A stretch of DNA of 64,000 nucleotides. Source: Elusimicrobiota bacterium (lineage in GTDB: Bacteria > Elusimicrobiota > Elusimicrobia > UBA1565 > UBA9628). A program made the position numbers and the translations under genes. The notes under the pieces are model-generated. The model was not told the origin of the DNA. It saw only the letters and a program-made list of their open reading frames with translations, and did not search any database. The DNA is taken from the NCBI GenBank assembly GCA_003151975.1, contig PLZD01000032.1, positions 62,001 to 126,000 on the forward strand, written 5' to 3'. This document shows positions 1 to 8,815 of the stretch, piece by piece. The first letter of the stretch is position 1; the number at the start of each line of letters is the position of its first letter.

Positions 1-1
1 G

Positions 2-1423
2 CCCTGGCAGCAGATGGCCGAGGTCAACCCGACGCTCGGCCTGTTCGAGGGCACCTATCAAGTCCAGCCCGGCGACGACATGCCCGCATCGCCCGTCGAA
101 ATCCAGGCCGGCTCGGGCTGGGGCGCGATCTCGGCGAAGAGCCAAGGCAGTGTCGCGTTCCTCTCCGGCGCGCCGCAGATCGCGCTCGTCAGAGGCAACG
201 GCGCGGCCCGACTCAAGACCGGCCCCGGCGAGGGCGAGCTCTTTCCCGGCGTCAACGGCATGCGCTTCATGGTCGCGGGACGCGTGGGCCAGGACTACAA
301 GCTCGCGCTGCCCGGCGGCGAGGCCGCGTGGCTTGAATCCAAGTATCTTGAGTTTCAGCCGCAAGGCACGGCGCCTCCGCGCGCGGCGACCGACGTCATC
401 GCGGTGAAAGTCGGCGACGACTCGACCGTCGTGCACATCGGCCTGACCGACCGCGTGCCGTTCCGCGTCGACGAAGCCGACGACGGTCGCTCTCTGACGG
501 TCAAGATCTATTACGCCTGGGCGCACACGAACTGGATCATCTACGCCGACGAGGATCCGCTCGTTCATGAAGTCCGCATCAAGCAGGAGAGCTCGGACAT
601 CGTCGCCGTGACGGTCCGCCTCAAGGAACATCAGACCCTTTGGGGCTTCCACGCCTCCTACGACAGCGGCTCGATCCGGCTCGAGCTGCGGCGCCCTCCC
701 CGCCTAGCGTCCTCGCCTAAATCGCCGATGGACGGCGTCTCCGTGTTCCTCGATCCCGGTCACATGCCCTCGGCTCCCGGCGCGACGGGGCCGCTCGGGA
801 CGCACGAGATGGATATCAATTACGCCATCGCCAGGACCCTCGAAGCCAAGCTCACCGACCTCGGCGCCAAGGTCCTCATGAGCCGCAAAAGCTCCGACGA
901 CGAGGTCGGCCTTCCCGACCGGCCGCGCCTGGCCTGGGAGAAGCACGCCGATCTCTTCATCAGCGTGCACAACAATTTCCTCGGCGACGGCTCCAACCCA
1001 TTCAAAGGGCCGCCGCACGGCTACTCGGTCTTCTATTATCACCCGCACAGCCTGGATTTCGCCCGCGACGTCTATGAGGCGTATTCAGGCCGGGTCCCGT
1101 TGCCCGGAGAATCCCTGCGCTTCGGCGACCTGCTCGTCGCGCGCATGACCGAGATGCCCGCGATCCTGACCGAGTCCGCGTACCTGACCTATCCCGAACA
1201 GGAGACGATGCTGCTCGACGCCAAGTTCCGCGAGAAGATCGCCTCCGCCATCAGCGCGGGCGCGCGCCAGTTCATCGAGGCCGAGCGGCGGCGCCAGGCG
1301 GCCAACGCCCCGGCGCCCAATCCCGCGCCGGCACCCGCCGTCGAAAAATCCGCGCAGAAAGCCAAATCTTCGCCGCCCGCGCCCAAGAAGACCAAGAAGA
1401 AAAAGAAAGGAGCCGCGGCGTGA
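2..1423 (+). CDS. N-acetylmuramoyl-L-alanine amidase (Amidase_3), 5'-partial
   Basis: Cell-wall amidase cleaving the MurNAc-L-Ala bond of peptidoglycan. The frame is open to the window edge. The first Met (position 14) has no Shine-Dalgarno and no signal peptide follows it, so the true start probably lies upstream. Counting from that Met, residues 1-235 are a beta-rich region of unknown role and about 240-425 are the Amidase_3 domain. Its zinc ligands are visible: His250 (DPGH), Glu265 (HEMD) and His319 (SVHNN), and the catalytic Glu is 387 (LTES). The C-terminus is a Pro/Ala then Lys-rich tail that could bind wall polymers. The stop overlaps the next gene by 4 nt (GTGA). Family assignment is firm; the function of the N-terminal part is unknown. 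Confidence 0.9.
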   Translation, partial: PWQQMAEVNPTLGLFEGTYQVQPGDDMPASPVEIQAGSGWGAISAKSQGSVAFLSGAPQIALVRGNGAARLKTGPGEGELFPGVNGMRFMVAGRVGQDYKLALPGGEAAWLESKYLEFQPQGTAPPRAATDVIAVKVGDDSTVVHIGLTDRVPFRVDEADDGRSLTVKIYYAWAHTNWIIYADEDPLVHEVRIKQESSDIVAVTVRLKEHQTLWGFHASYDSGSIRLELRRPPRLASSPKSPMDGVSVFLDPGHMPSAPGATGPLGTHEMDINYAIARTLEAKLTDLGAKVLMSRKSSDDEVGLPDRPRLAWEKHADLFISVHNNFLGDGSNPFKGPPHGYSVFYYHPHSLDFARDVYEAYSGRVPLPGESLRFGDLLVARMTEMPAILTESAYLTYPEQETMLLDAKFREKIASAISAGARQFIEAERRRQAANAPAPNPAPAPAVEKSAQKAKSSPPAPKKTKKKKKGAAA

Positions 1424-2298
1424 AGAGCCACTCCGAGGCGCATCTTGCGTGTCTCTACGACTTGATCGACCTTCAAGAGCAGTTCAAGGAACCGGACGAG
1501 GACAAGCTTTGGAGCCGCGTCATGGACAAGCTCGGCGCTTCGCTCCAATGCGAGGCCGCGACCTATTACGTCTACCTGACGGCCAAGCGACAGCTTCTCC
1601 CGCGCTACGCGCTGGGGCCGCGCGCCGAGGATTTGAAAGGAACGCCCGTGGACATCCGCACGGGCTTGTGCGGCTGGGTGGCGACCTACCGCGAGCCGCT
1701 GATGGTCGACGACGCCTATAAAGACGAACGCTTTCTCCAAGAGGTCGACAAGGTCACCGGCTTTCGCACGAGGAGCGTGCTGGCCGTGCCGCTCTTCGAG
1801 CGCCTCGAGCTGACGGGCGTCATCCAGCTCATGAACAAGCGCGGCGGCTCCTTCACAAAAGAAGATCTGCGCTTGGTTCAGGCGGCATGCACTTCGACCG
1901 CCGTGGCCTTGCGCGGCCTCAAGCTCGAGAGCACGGTGGACAAAGTCACGGCGCGCAATGCGTCCATACTCGAAAACCTCGGCGGCGGCTTCATGGCCAT
2001 CGACGCCCACGGCCGCGTCATGCTCTGCAATCCCGCCGCCAAGCGCATCCTCGGCATCAGCCCCGACATCGCGCCCAATATCCCCCTCGACCAGGCTCTC
2101 TCGCACATACCGAGGCTCTCCGACATCCTGCTCGACACCTTGGCCACGCACAAGGTCGCCAAGCGCCAGGAGCTGACCTGGACGCACAAAGGCGAGACCA
2201 AGGTCATAGGCTACGGCACTTTGCTGATCCAGGACACCCAGGGCTCGGTCACCGGCGCCGGCCTCACGTTCCAAGACATCACCAACGTCAAGAAATAG
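1420..2298 (+). CDS. GAF-PAS sensor protein without output domain
   Basis: A 292-aa soluble signalling protein. GTG start at 1420 overlaps the amidase stop (GTGA), and AAAGGAG at 1406-1412 is a good Shine-Dalgarno. Residues about 15-165 are a GAF domain (motifs GLCGWVA, RSVLAVPL, GVIQLMNK) and about 185-290 are a PAS domain (LENLGGGFMAID, ending FQDITNVKK). In most relatives that PAS ending is followed by a histidine kinase or GGDEF domain; here translation stops. It therefore probably senses a small ligand or redox cue and acts through a partner. Coupling to the amidase hints at a cell-wall link, which is inference only. Confidence 0.8.
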   Translation: MKSHSEAHLACLYDLIDLQEQFKEPDEDKLWSRVMDKLGASLQCEAATYYVYLTAKRQLLPRYALGPRAEDLKGTPVDIRTGLCGWVATYREPLMVDDAYKDERFLQEVDKVTGFRTRSVLAVPLFERLELTGVIQLMNKRGGSFTKEDLRLVQAACTSTAVALRGLKLESTVDKVTARNASILENLGGGFMAIDAHGRVMLCNPAAKRILGISPDIAPNIPLDQALSHIPRLSDILLDTLATHKVAKRQELTWTHKGETKVIGYGTLLIQDTQGSVTGAGLTFQDITNVKK

Positions 2299-2307
2299 AG
2301 GAGGACC

Positions 2308-2835
2308 ATGGAGCTCAACGACGCCGCGCCGGACTTCTCGTTAATGGCGGTCGATGGAAAAACCTACTCTCTGAAGGACTTCGACGACGCGAAGGCGCTC
2401 GTGGTGATCTTCTCCTGCAACCATTGCCCGTACGTCGTCGCCTACGAGGACCGCATGATCGCGATCCAAAAAGACTACGCGGCCAAAGGCGCGCGCTTTG
2501 CCGTCATCAACTCCAACGACTCCGCCGCCTATCCCGAGGACTCCCTTCCCGAGATGATCAAGCGCGCCAAGGTCAAAGGTTTCAATTTCCCGTATTTGTT
2601 CGACGAGACGCAGGCCGTCGCCAAGGCGTACGGCGCCACGAACACGCCGCATCTGTTCGTCTTCGACCAAGGCCGGAAGCTGGCCTACACCGGCAAGATC
2701 GACGACGATTGGCAGAACCCCGCCGCCGTCAAACAACATTTCCTGCGCGACGCCCTCGACGACATCGTGTCGGGCAAGCCTCCGCGGACCGCTCAGACGC
2801 ACGCGATCGGCTGCACGATCAAGTGGAAGCGCTGA
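2308..2835 (+). CDS. thioredoxin-fold protein (AhpC/TSA-like, CNHCP motif)
   Basis: A 175-aa thioredoxin-like protein preceded by a strong AGAGGAGG ribosome site. Cys37 and Cys40 form a CNHC redox motif followed by the expected cis-Pro context (NTPHLFVFD). The start (NDAAPDFSL) and the ending (GCTIKWK) match a widespread family annotated as thioredoxin family or peroxiredoxin-like protein. No signal peptide is present, so it should act in the cytoplasm as a thiol oxidoreductase or peroxidase. The exact substrate cannot be told from sequence. Confidence 0.85.
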   Translation: MELNDAAPDFSLMAVDGKTYSLKDFDDAKALVVIFSCNHCPYVVAYEDRMIAIQKDYAAKGARFAVINSNDSAAYPEDSLPEMIKRAKVKGFNFPYLFDETQAVAKAYGATNTPHLFVFDQGRKLAYTGKIDDDWQNPAAVKQHFLRDALDDIVSGKPPRTAQTHAIGCTIKWKR

Positions 2836-2848
2836 CCTCGGGGTCAAG

Positions 2849-3364
2849 ATGAAAAACCCTTTACATCAGATGCTGGTGACGATGACCTTGATCGGCACCA
2901 TGACGATGGTCGCGTTCCATTACTTCCTCAGCGGCGCGGAAGGGCGTGAGGCGCAGACGACCTCCGTGCTGCTCTCGGAGTTGGGGCACGCCAACAAGAT
3001 GTACGCCCTCGATCACGGCGGCGTGTACACCTCGGGCGTCCTGACGGCGGAATGCGACAAGGAGACCTGCCCTTCCTCGAAAGGCGCGGCCGACGCCTGC
3101 AACCTGATCTCCTGCAAGGTCATTCCGTCGGAGAACTGGGACACTTTGGGCTGGCTGGTGCGCGCCCATGACCCCGCCAACGGGTATAACTGCCGCATGG
3201 GCGCCGTCGCTTGCGCCTGGCGCAAGAACGGCCTCAATTGCCCAGACTGCCCGAAATCCACGCGCAAGGATCCCTATCAGAACTGGGGCTACGCGATCGA
3301 CGGATCCGAGAAAATGACGGCCGAGGGCGAAGCCCCTGAGTTCGGCACGAAGGGCGGCAATTAG
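2849..3364 (+). CDS. pilin-like cysteine-rich protein
   Basis: A 171-aa protein 13 nt after the thioredoxin gene. The N-terminus has one hydrophobic helix (residues about 5-27) followed by Glu-rich sequence and an amphipathic helix (LSELGHANKMYA), as in type IV pilins and pseudopilins. The usual Gly-Phe-x4-Glu prepilin-peptidase site is not obvious. The rest is a globular domain with eight Cys in pairs (AEC/ETC, DAC/ISC, YNC/VAC, LNC/PDC) that could form disulfides outside the cytoplasm. The C-terminal PYQNWGYAI pattern is pilin-like. The neighbouring CNHC thioredoxin-like protein lacks a signal peptide, so it is not an obvious disulfide partner. Confidence 0.5.
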   Translation: MKNPLHQMLVTMTLIGTMTMVAFHYFLSGAEGREAQTTSVLLSELGHANKMYALDHGGVYTSGVLTAECDKETCPSSKGAADACNLISCKVIPSENWDTLGWLVRAHDPANGYNCRMGAVACAWRKNGLNCPDCPKSTRKDPYQNWGYAIDGSEKMTAEGEAPEFGTKGGN

Positions 3365-3395
3365 CGCGTGATCGTCAAGATCATCGGCGAGTAAG

Positions 3396-4217
3396 ATGAA
3401 TCAGGCGCCGGGGCTCCACCCTCCCGCTCTCGTCTACTGGCTGCTCGCTGTTCTCTTTCTGCTCATTGGGGTCCGTTGGTTCGAGCGCTTCAACCTCTAC
3501 ATCCCGTTTCGCGAGATCACGGCGCATCCAGGCACCGTGGGCCTCAAGTACGACGACCTCTACCTTAAGACCGAGGACGGGCCGATCATCAACGCGTGGT
3601 GGGTCGAGAACAAACCCGAGAGCCCCGTCATCCTGTTCTGCCACGGCAACGGCGGCAACATCGGCTCGCGCGTCGACAAACTGCGCTTGTTCCGGCAAGC
3701 CGGCGCCTCGGTGCTGATGTTCGACTACCGCGGCTACGGCCGCAGCACGGGAAGCCCGACGGAGAACGGCACCTACCGCGACGGCGAAGCGGCCTATCGC
3801 TGGCTGATCGACGAAAAGAAGATTCCGCCCGAGCGCATCGTGTTCTGCGGCGAGTCGCTCGGCAACGGCGTCGCCATCGAGCTCGCCTTGCGCCACACGC
3901 CGCGCGGGCTCATCGTCGATTCCGCCTTCACGTCCATCGTCGCCATGGGCAAGCTCGTCTTTCCCTTCTTGCCGGTCGACTGGATGGTCAAGTTCCGCTA
4001 CGACAATCTCTCCAAAATTCCCAGGGTCTCTTGCCCCGTGCTCGTCATGCACAGCCCGCACGACGACGTCATCCCCTTCGCGATGGGCCAGGCGCTTTTT
4101 GCCGCCGCGCCCGAGCCCAAAACCTTTCTCCAGATGAGGGGCAGTCACAACGAAGGCTTTCTAGAAACCGGCCCCGCCTACGTCGAGGCCATCGCGCGCT
4201 TCCTAAAGAGCCTTTAA
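3396..4217 (+). CDS. membrane-anchored alpha/beta hydrolase
   Basis: A 273-aa serine hydrolase of the Hydrolase_4/ABHD13-like group. An N-terminal hydrophobic helix (residues about 10-28) probably anchors it. Motifs: CHGNGGNIG (oxyanion region), the nucleophile elbow CGESLGNG with Ser154, an acid Asp near 222 (SPHDDVIPF) and His251 (GSHNEGF). Its stop abuts the convergent efflux operon with no space (4217/4218). Substrate unknown; members of this group are esterases or thioesterases. Confidence 0.85.
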   Translation: MNQAPGLHPPALVYWLLAVLFLLIGVRWFERFNLYIPFREITAHPGTVGLKYDDLYLKTEDGPIINAWWVENKPESPVILFCHGNGGNIGSRVDKLRLFRQAGASVLMFDYRGYGRSTGSPTENGTYRDGEAAYRWLIDEKKIPPERIVFCGESLGNGVAIELALRHTPRGLIVDSAFTSIVAMGKLVFPFLPVDWMVKFRYDNLSKIPRVSCPVLVMHSPHDDVIPFAMGQALFAAAPEPKTFLQMRGSHNEGFLETGPAYVEAIARFLKSL

Positions 4218-5327
4218 TCAGGATAGCGTCGTGTGGAAGCGCCTGAAGCTGGCGATGCCGCTGGCGAGCGCGAGCACGGCGAGCGCCGCCAGATGCGAGA
4301 CCAAGGTGCGCGGGTCCCCGCCCTTGAGCATGATGTTGCGCAGCAGGCTGAGGTAATGCGCGAGGGGATCGATGAAGGACAGCCACTGCACCGAGGCCGG
4401 CATGTTGTCGATCGGGAACATCAAGCCCGAGAACATCACCGACGGAAAAATGAACAGGAAGCCGCCCATGCTGGCCTGCTGTTGGTTGGCGCAGAAGGTG
4501 GAGATCAAGGTCCCCATCGCGACCGTCGTACACACGAAGACGAAAGTCGCCAGCATCAAGGCGATAAATGAGCCCCGCATCGGCACATGGAAGACCAGCA
4601 CCGCGACCGATAGGATCAGCGGCAGATTTGTCATTCCCAGCAGGACGTAGGGGATGGTCTTGCCGAAGATGACCTCGGATTTCGAGACAGGCGCCGAGAT
4701 CAGCATCTCGAAGGTGCCGATCTCTTTCTCCCGCACGATGGCGATCTGGGTCAGCACGAAAGTGGTCAGGACCATCAGCATGGTCATGACGCCGGGCACC
4801 ATGAAGATCGAGGTGTCCAGGGAGGGATTGAACAAGACCCTGATGTCGAAGCTGATCGGCGGGTCGGGCGCCGCCAACCCCAAGTCATCCTTGAGCGTGT
4901 CGGCGACGATCCTGCGCATGTAGCCCTCGACGGCCTGGGCCTGGGTCACATTGGTGGCATCGACGAGCAGCTGCAGCGGGGCGTCGCCCCGGCCCAAGGC
5001 GCGGGTGAAGCCCCCGGGAGGCGGGACCAGCACCGCGTCGGCCTTGTTGGCGCGGATCAGCTCGAAGGGATCCTGCGCCACGGCGCCGGAGGCCTCTGCG
5101 GGCACAAACCACCCGCCGTGGATGGCGCGCTCGTAGATGTCGCGCGTCACGGTGTCCTTCGAGTCGAAGATCGCGGCCAGGCGGATATTCTTGACTTCGT
5201 TGGAGAGCGCCACGCCGAAGAGGGTCATCTGCACGATGGGCGTCACGAACAGGATGAACTTCATGCGCGGGTCGCGCAGGGCCTGGAGCAGCTCTTTCTT
5301 GATGAAGCCGAGCAGGGTTTTATTCAC
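4218..5327 (-). CDS. ABC-2 type efflux permease (YbhR/YbhS-like), last gene of operon
   Basis: A 369-aa ABC-2 membrane subunit. GTG start at 5327 overlaps the stop of the upstream permease (GTGA), so the reading starts at VNKTLLGF. Architecture: a transmembrane helix near residues 20-40, a periplasmic domain of about 140 residues (LAAIFDSKD...FNPSLDTSIFMVPG), then five hydrophobic helices with the ABC-2 signature region VREKEIGTFEMLISAPVS. Together with the adjacent permease it would form the heterodimeric channel of a tripartite drug/lipophile exporter of the YbhGFSR type. Confidence 0.9.
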   Translation of the reverse strand: MNKTLLGFIKKELLQALRDPRMKFILFVTPIVQMTLFGVALSNEVKNIRLAAIFDSKDTVTRDIYERAIHGGWFVPAEASGAVAQDPFELIRANKADAVLVPPPGGFTRALGRGDAPLQLLVDATNVTQAQAVEGYMRRIVADTLKDDLGLAAPDPPISFDIRVLFNPSLDTSIFMVPGVMTMLMVLTTFVLTQIAIVREKEIGTFEMLISAPVSKSEVIFGKTIPYVLLGMTNLPLILSVAVLVFHVPMRGSFIALMLATFVFVCTTVAMGTLISTFCANQQQASMGGFLFIFPSVMFSGLMFPIDNMPASVQWLSFIDPLAHYLSLLRNIMLKGGDPRTLVSHLAALAVLALASGIASFRRFHTTLS

Positions 5328-6436
5328 TCGAGCGTCCTCTTGAAGCGCCGCGCGGCCAGCGTCACCATGATCACGCAAGAGGCCGTCAGCGCGGCAAACG
5401 GCACGGCGAGCTGGCCCAGGTCCGAGCCCTGCAGAAATTCATGGCGCGAGATGATCATAAACCAGCGCGCGGGCAGGATCATCGTAAAGTACCAGAAGAA
5501 TTTGGGCATGCTCGCGATCGGGAAAATGAAGCCCGAGAGCATGTTCGACGGCAGCATGCCGGTCAGCATCGAGATCTGCATGGCGATGGTCTGCTGGCGG
5601 GTCACGACCGAGATCAGCAGGCCCTGCGCGAGATAGGTCACAAGGAAGAGGATGCAGCCGAGGCCAAAGACCCAGAGGTGGCCGCGGAACGGCACTCCGA
5701 AGCAGGTCCGCGCGATCACGTAGACGAAGGCGATCGAAGTCATGGCCAGCACCGCGTAGGGCGTCGCTTTGCCGACGATGATCTCGAGCGGCTCGACGGG
5801 CGTCGAGAGCAGCAGCTCCATCGAGCCGTTCTCCCATTCTCGCGCCACGGTCAGCGCGGTCAGGAAGATCGAGAGGATCGCCATGATCACCACGGTCAGC
5901 CCCGGGATCACGAACCAGCGGCTATTGAGCTCCGGGTTGAAAAGAAAGCGAGTGCGCAGCTGGTATGGCTCCGTGAGGTCGGCGCCGACGATGCGCTCGG
6001 ACGCCATCGTCTGGATCCTGGCGACGTAATCCGAAACCGGGCCCACCGTGGAGTTGTCGGCGCCGTCGATGAGGATCTGGGCGCGCCCGCCCCGTCCCGC
6101 CAATAGATCCTTTTCGAAACGGGGCGGGATCACGATCGCCGCCTTGGCGCGCTCGGCGGCGACGTCGATCACGGCGGAGCCGGGCGAAGAGGTGGGACGC
6201 AGAATGAAATAGTCCGACGCCCTGAAAGTGTCCAGCAGGCGCCGCGAGAACTGGCTTTGATCCGAGTCGCTAACGGCCAGCTCGATATTCTTGATGTTGA
6301 AATCGATCGCCACGCCGTAGACCACGACCATGAAAAGCGGCAGGACCAAGGCCAAAGCGAGGGTGAAGGGATCTCTGCGGATATGGAACCACTCCTTGCG
6401 CGCGATGGCGCTCGAGCGCGACCATTTGAAGATCAT
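5324..6436 (-). CDS. ABC-2 type efflux permease (YbhS/YbhR-like)
   Basis: A 370-aa permease paralogous to the next gene: N-terminal helix (FTLALALVLPLFMVVVYG), periplasmic domain ending NSRWFVIPG, then a five-helix ABC-2 core with VAREWENGSMELLLSTPVEP. ATG at 6436 overlaps the stop of the ATPase gene (ATGA), which fixes the start at MIFKWSR. Partner of the downstream permease in the exporter. Confidence 0.9.
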   Translation of the reverse strand: MIFKWSRSSAIARKEWFHIRRDPFTLALALVLPLFMVVVYGVAIDFNIKNIELAVSDSDQSQFSRRLLDTFRASDYFILRPTSSPGSAVIDVAAERAKAAIVIPPRFEKDLLAGRGGRAQILIDGADNSTVGPVSDYVARIQTMASERIVGADLTEPYQLRTRFLFNPELNSRWFVIPGLTVVIMAILSIFLTALTVAREWENGSMELLLSTPVEPLEIIVGKATPYAVLAMTSIAFVYVIARTCFGVPFRGHLWVFGLGCILFLVTYLAQGLLISVVTRQQTIAMQISMLTGMLPSNMLSGFIFPIASMPKFFWYFTMILPARWFMIISRHEFLQGSDLGQLAVPFAALTASCVIMVTLAARRFKRTLE

Positions 6437-7347
6437 GCCGGACTCTCCACGAAGCGGATGAACACGTCTTCCAGCGAAGGCGCGATGGACCGGATGTGGA
6501 ACGTCTTCTCGAGTTCGGGCGCCCAGCGCTTCCACGCGGCGGGGCTTGCCGCCGCGGCGTGGAAGCGCAGGCCGTACGGTTCGAAAAACGAGAAGGCCTC
6601 GTTATGCTCGAATGAGGAGAGTTCGCCGAAGCTCATCGGCTTGATGGGATCGAACTCGAACACCTCTTCTGGAAAGGCTTTCTTCTTGAGACCGGCCGGC
6701 GTGTCGAGCGCTATGAGCTTGCCGTCGCGCATGAGCCCAATGCGCCCGCACTGCTCGGCCTCGTCCATGTAGTGCGTGGTGACGAACACCGTCTTGCCGC
6801 GGCCGGCGACCTCGCGAATGAGCTTCCAGAACCGGTCGCGCCCCGCCGGCGTGACGCCGGCCGTGGGCTCATCGAGGAAAACGACCTCCGGATCGTGCAG
6901 CATGGCCGCGGCCAGCGACACCTTTTGCTTGGTGCCGCCGGACAAGTCCTGCACCCGCTCGTCGAGCCCCTTGGGATAGCCGATGAGATCGAGAAGCTCC
7001 TTGCGGCGCTTGCGATAGTAGGCGTCGTCGAGCTTGCGCAGGCTCGCGATGAAATCGAGGTTCTCGGCGACCGTCAGATCGTTGTAAAGCGTGAACTTCT
7101 GCGACATATAGCCGACCTTTTCCTTCATGGCCCGCTCGCCGCCCTCGTAGCCCGCGCCGGCCACATGGACGGTCCCCTCGGAGGGCCTGAGCAGGCCGCA
7201 GAGAACCCGAATCGTCGTCGTCTTGCCCGCGCCGTTGGCGCCCAGGAAGCCGAAGATCTCGCCGGGAGCCACCGAGAAGGAGACGCGGTCGACGGCCGTG
7301 AAATCGCCGAAGCGAACCGTCAGCCCATCGGCGTCGACCGCGTTCAC
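6433..7347 (-). CDS. ABC transporter ATPase, catalytically complete subunit
   Basis: A 304-aa nucleotide-binding subunit. GTG at 7347 overlaps the stop of the preceding ATPase (GTGA). Motifs: Walker A GANGAGKTT, Q-loop YMSQKF, signature LSGGTKQK, Walker B VVFLDEPTAGV and an H-loop with His (TTHYMDEAE). It carries about 75 extra residues after the core. In E. coli the related YbhF is one protein with two ATPase halves; here the halves are separate genes. Confidence 0.92.
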   Translation of the reverse strand: MNAVDADGLTVRFGDFTAVDRVSFSVAPGEIFGFLGANGAGKTTTIRVLCGLLRPSEGTVHVAGAGYEGGERAMKEKVGYMSQKFTLYNDLTVAENLDFIASLRKLDDAYYRKRRKELLDLIGYPKGLDERVQDLSGGTKQKVSLAAAMLHDPEVVFLDEPTAGVTPAGRDRFWKLIREVAGRGKTVFVTTHYMDEAEQCGRIGLMRDGKLIALDTPAGLKKKAFPEEVFEFDPIKPMSFGELSSFEHNEAFSFFEPYGLRFHAAAASPAAWKRWAPELEKTFHIRSIAPSLEDVFIRFVESPA

Positions 7348-8084
7348 GGGAGGGCCTCCGCCCTGCGGATGAAGAGCTCGTCGAACGTCCGCGCTCCTTC
7401 TTGTTCCAACAACACGCGCGGCTCTCCCGCGATAAAGAGTTTTCCCGCCTCGATGAGGTGGACCTTCGAGCAGCGCTCGGCCTCGTCCATGTAGGCCGTC
7501 GTCACGAGAATCAAAATGCCCTGGTCGAGCATATGGTAGAGAAGCGCCCAAAGCTCACGGCGGCTGATCGGGTCGACCCCGGTCGTCGGCTCGTCGAGAA
7601 CCAAGACTCGAGGCGAGCGCAGCAGAGCGCACATGAGGCCAAGTTTCTTGTACATGCCGCCGGAGAGCTTTCCCGCGGGCCGATCGACGAACTCCGCAAG
7701 CCGCGTGATGGCCAAGAGCTCCTCGCGTTTCTTCTTATAGACGTCGGGCGGCAGGCTATAGAGGTCGCGGAAGAACTCGAGGTGCTCGTCGATCGAGAGG
7801 TCGGCGTAAAGGCTCTGCGCCTGCGGCATGTAGGCGATCGAGGGACGGATGGCCTCGAGCGGGACCGGCCGGCCGCCGTCGAAGTAGGCGACCGAGCCCT
7901 CCGCGGGGGTCAACAGGCCCAGCACGATGCGGAGCATGGTCGTCTTGCCTGAGCCCTCGGGGCCGATGATGCCGTGCATCTTGCCCGCCTCGAACTCGAG
8001 GGAGACGCCGTGCAGCGCGGGGAATTTCTTGAAGACTTTTCGAACGTCCTTAACGGAAATCGAGACGCCCGCGCCGGGGTTCAT
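7344..8084 (-). CDS. ABC transporter ATPase, degenerate H-loop subunit
   Basis: A 246-aa ATPase. ATG at 8084 overlaps the hlyD-like stop (ATGA). Walker A GPEGSGKTT, signature LSGGMYKK and Walker B VLVLDEPTTGVDP are intact, but the H-loop reads TTAYMDEAE, with Ala where the switch His should be. This suggests an asymmetric heterodimer with the downstream ATPase in which one site is impaired, as in many heterodimeric exporters. It corresponds to one half of YbhF-type double ATPases. Confidence 0.9.
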   Translation of the reverse strand: MNPGAGVSISVKDVRKVFKKFPALHGVSLEFEAGKMHGIIGPEGSGKTTMLRIVLGLLTPAEGSVAYFDGGRPVPLEAIRPSIAYMPQAQSLYADLSIDEHLEFFRDLYSLPPDVYKKKREELLAITRLAEFVDRPAGKLSGGMYKKLGLMCALLRSPRVLVLDEPTTGVDPISRRELWALLYHMLDQGILILVTTAYMDEAERCSKVHLIEAGKLFIAGEPRVLLEQEGARTFDELFIRRAEALP

Positions 8085-8815
8085 TTTGGCAGCGCGAGCT
8101 CGATGGTCATGCCGGGCTTGAGCGTCTCCGCGTCGTTGGCGCCCAGGAAGCTGACTTTGACTCCGAAGACGAGCCGCTCGCGCTCGGCTCGCGTCTGCAC
8201 GTTCTTCGGCGTGAATTCGGCCTCGTCGTTGATCTTGAGGATGTGCCCTTGGAAGGGCTTCATCCCTTGCTCGGGAAGATAGCCCGTCAGGGTCTGGCCC
8301 GCGGTCAGCTTGGCCACGTCGGGCTGCGGCACGTAGATGTAGGTCCAGATGTCCTTGATGTTGGCCAAAGTCAGCAGCTTCGTGCCCGGGTTGACCCATT
8401 CGCCGGGCTCGTGGTAGCGGCTGAGCACGGTGCCCTCCAGCGGCGAACGGATGGAGCACCAGGAAAGGCGGACGTCCGAGTCCTCCTTGCGGTTCTTGAC
8501 CTGGTCCATCTGATCCGGCGAGATGGTGCCGTTCTGGAAGAGACGATTGCTGCGCTGATTGTTGATGTTCGCAAGATCGGCCGCGACCTTGGTGTCGTCG
8601 CACACGAGCTTGACGACCTCCTGATCCTTCGTCACGCGATCGCCTTCCTGCGGCACGACCTGCGCGATGGCAGACGAGAGGCGCGCCGACAGGTCGACCT
8701 TCGTGGCTTCCAGCGTGCCCGCGTAGAGGAAAGACGGCGGGAAAAATATTTTCTTGACGACCAAGACGGCGGCGACAAGCGCGAGGACGGCGATCAGCGG
8801 CTTTTTATTTTTCAT
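8081..8815 (-). CDS. HlyD/YbhG-like periplasmic adaptor (membrane fusion protein)
   Basis: A 244-aa adaptor linking the inner-membrane ABC unit to the outer-membrane channel. It has an N-terminal membrane helix (LIAVLALVAAVLVV), a lipoyl/biotinyl half-motif (TKVDLSARLSSAIAQV), a short helical hairpin, the second half (IRSPLEGTVLSR) and a beta-barrel domain. The hairpin is much shorter than in HlyD, implying close contact with TolC or an extended channel. The start overlaps the tolC-like stop by 11 nt. Confidence 0.88.
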   Translation of the reverse strand: MKNKKPLIAVLALVAAVLVVKKIFFPPSFLYAGTLEATKVDLSARLSSAIAQVVPQEGDRVTKDQEVVKLVCDDTKVAADLANINNQRSNRLFQNGTISPDQMDQVKNRKEDSDVRLSWCSIRSPLEGTVLSRYHEPGEWVNPGTKLLTLANIKDIWTYIYVPQPDVAKLTAGQTLTGYLPEQGMKPFQGHILKINDEAEFTPKNVQTRAERERLVFGVKVSFLGANDAETLKPGMTIELALPK

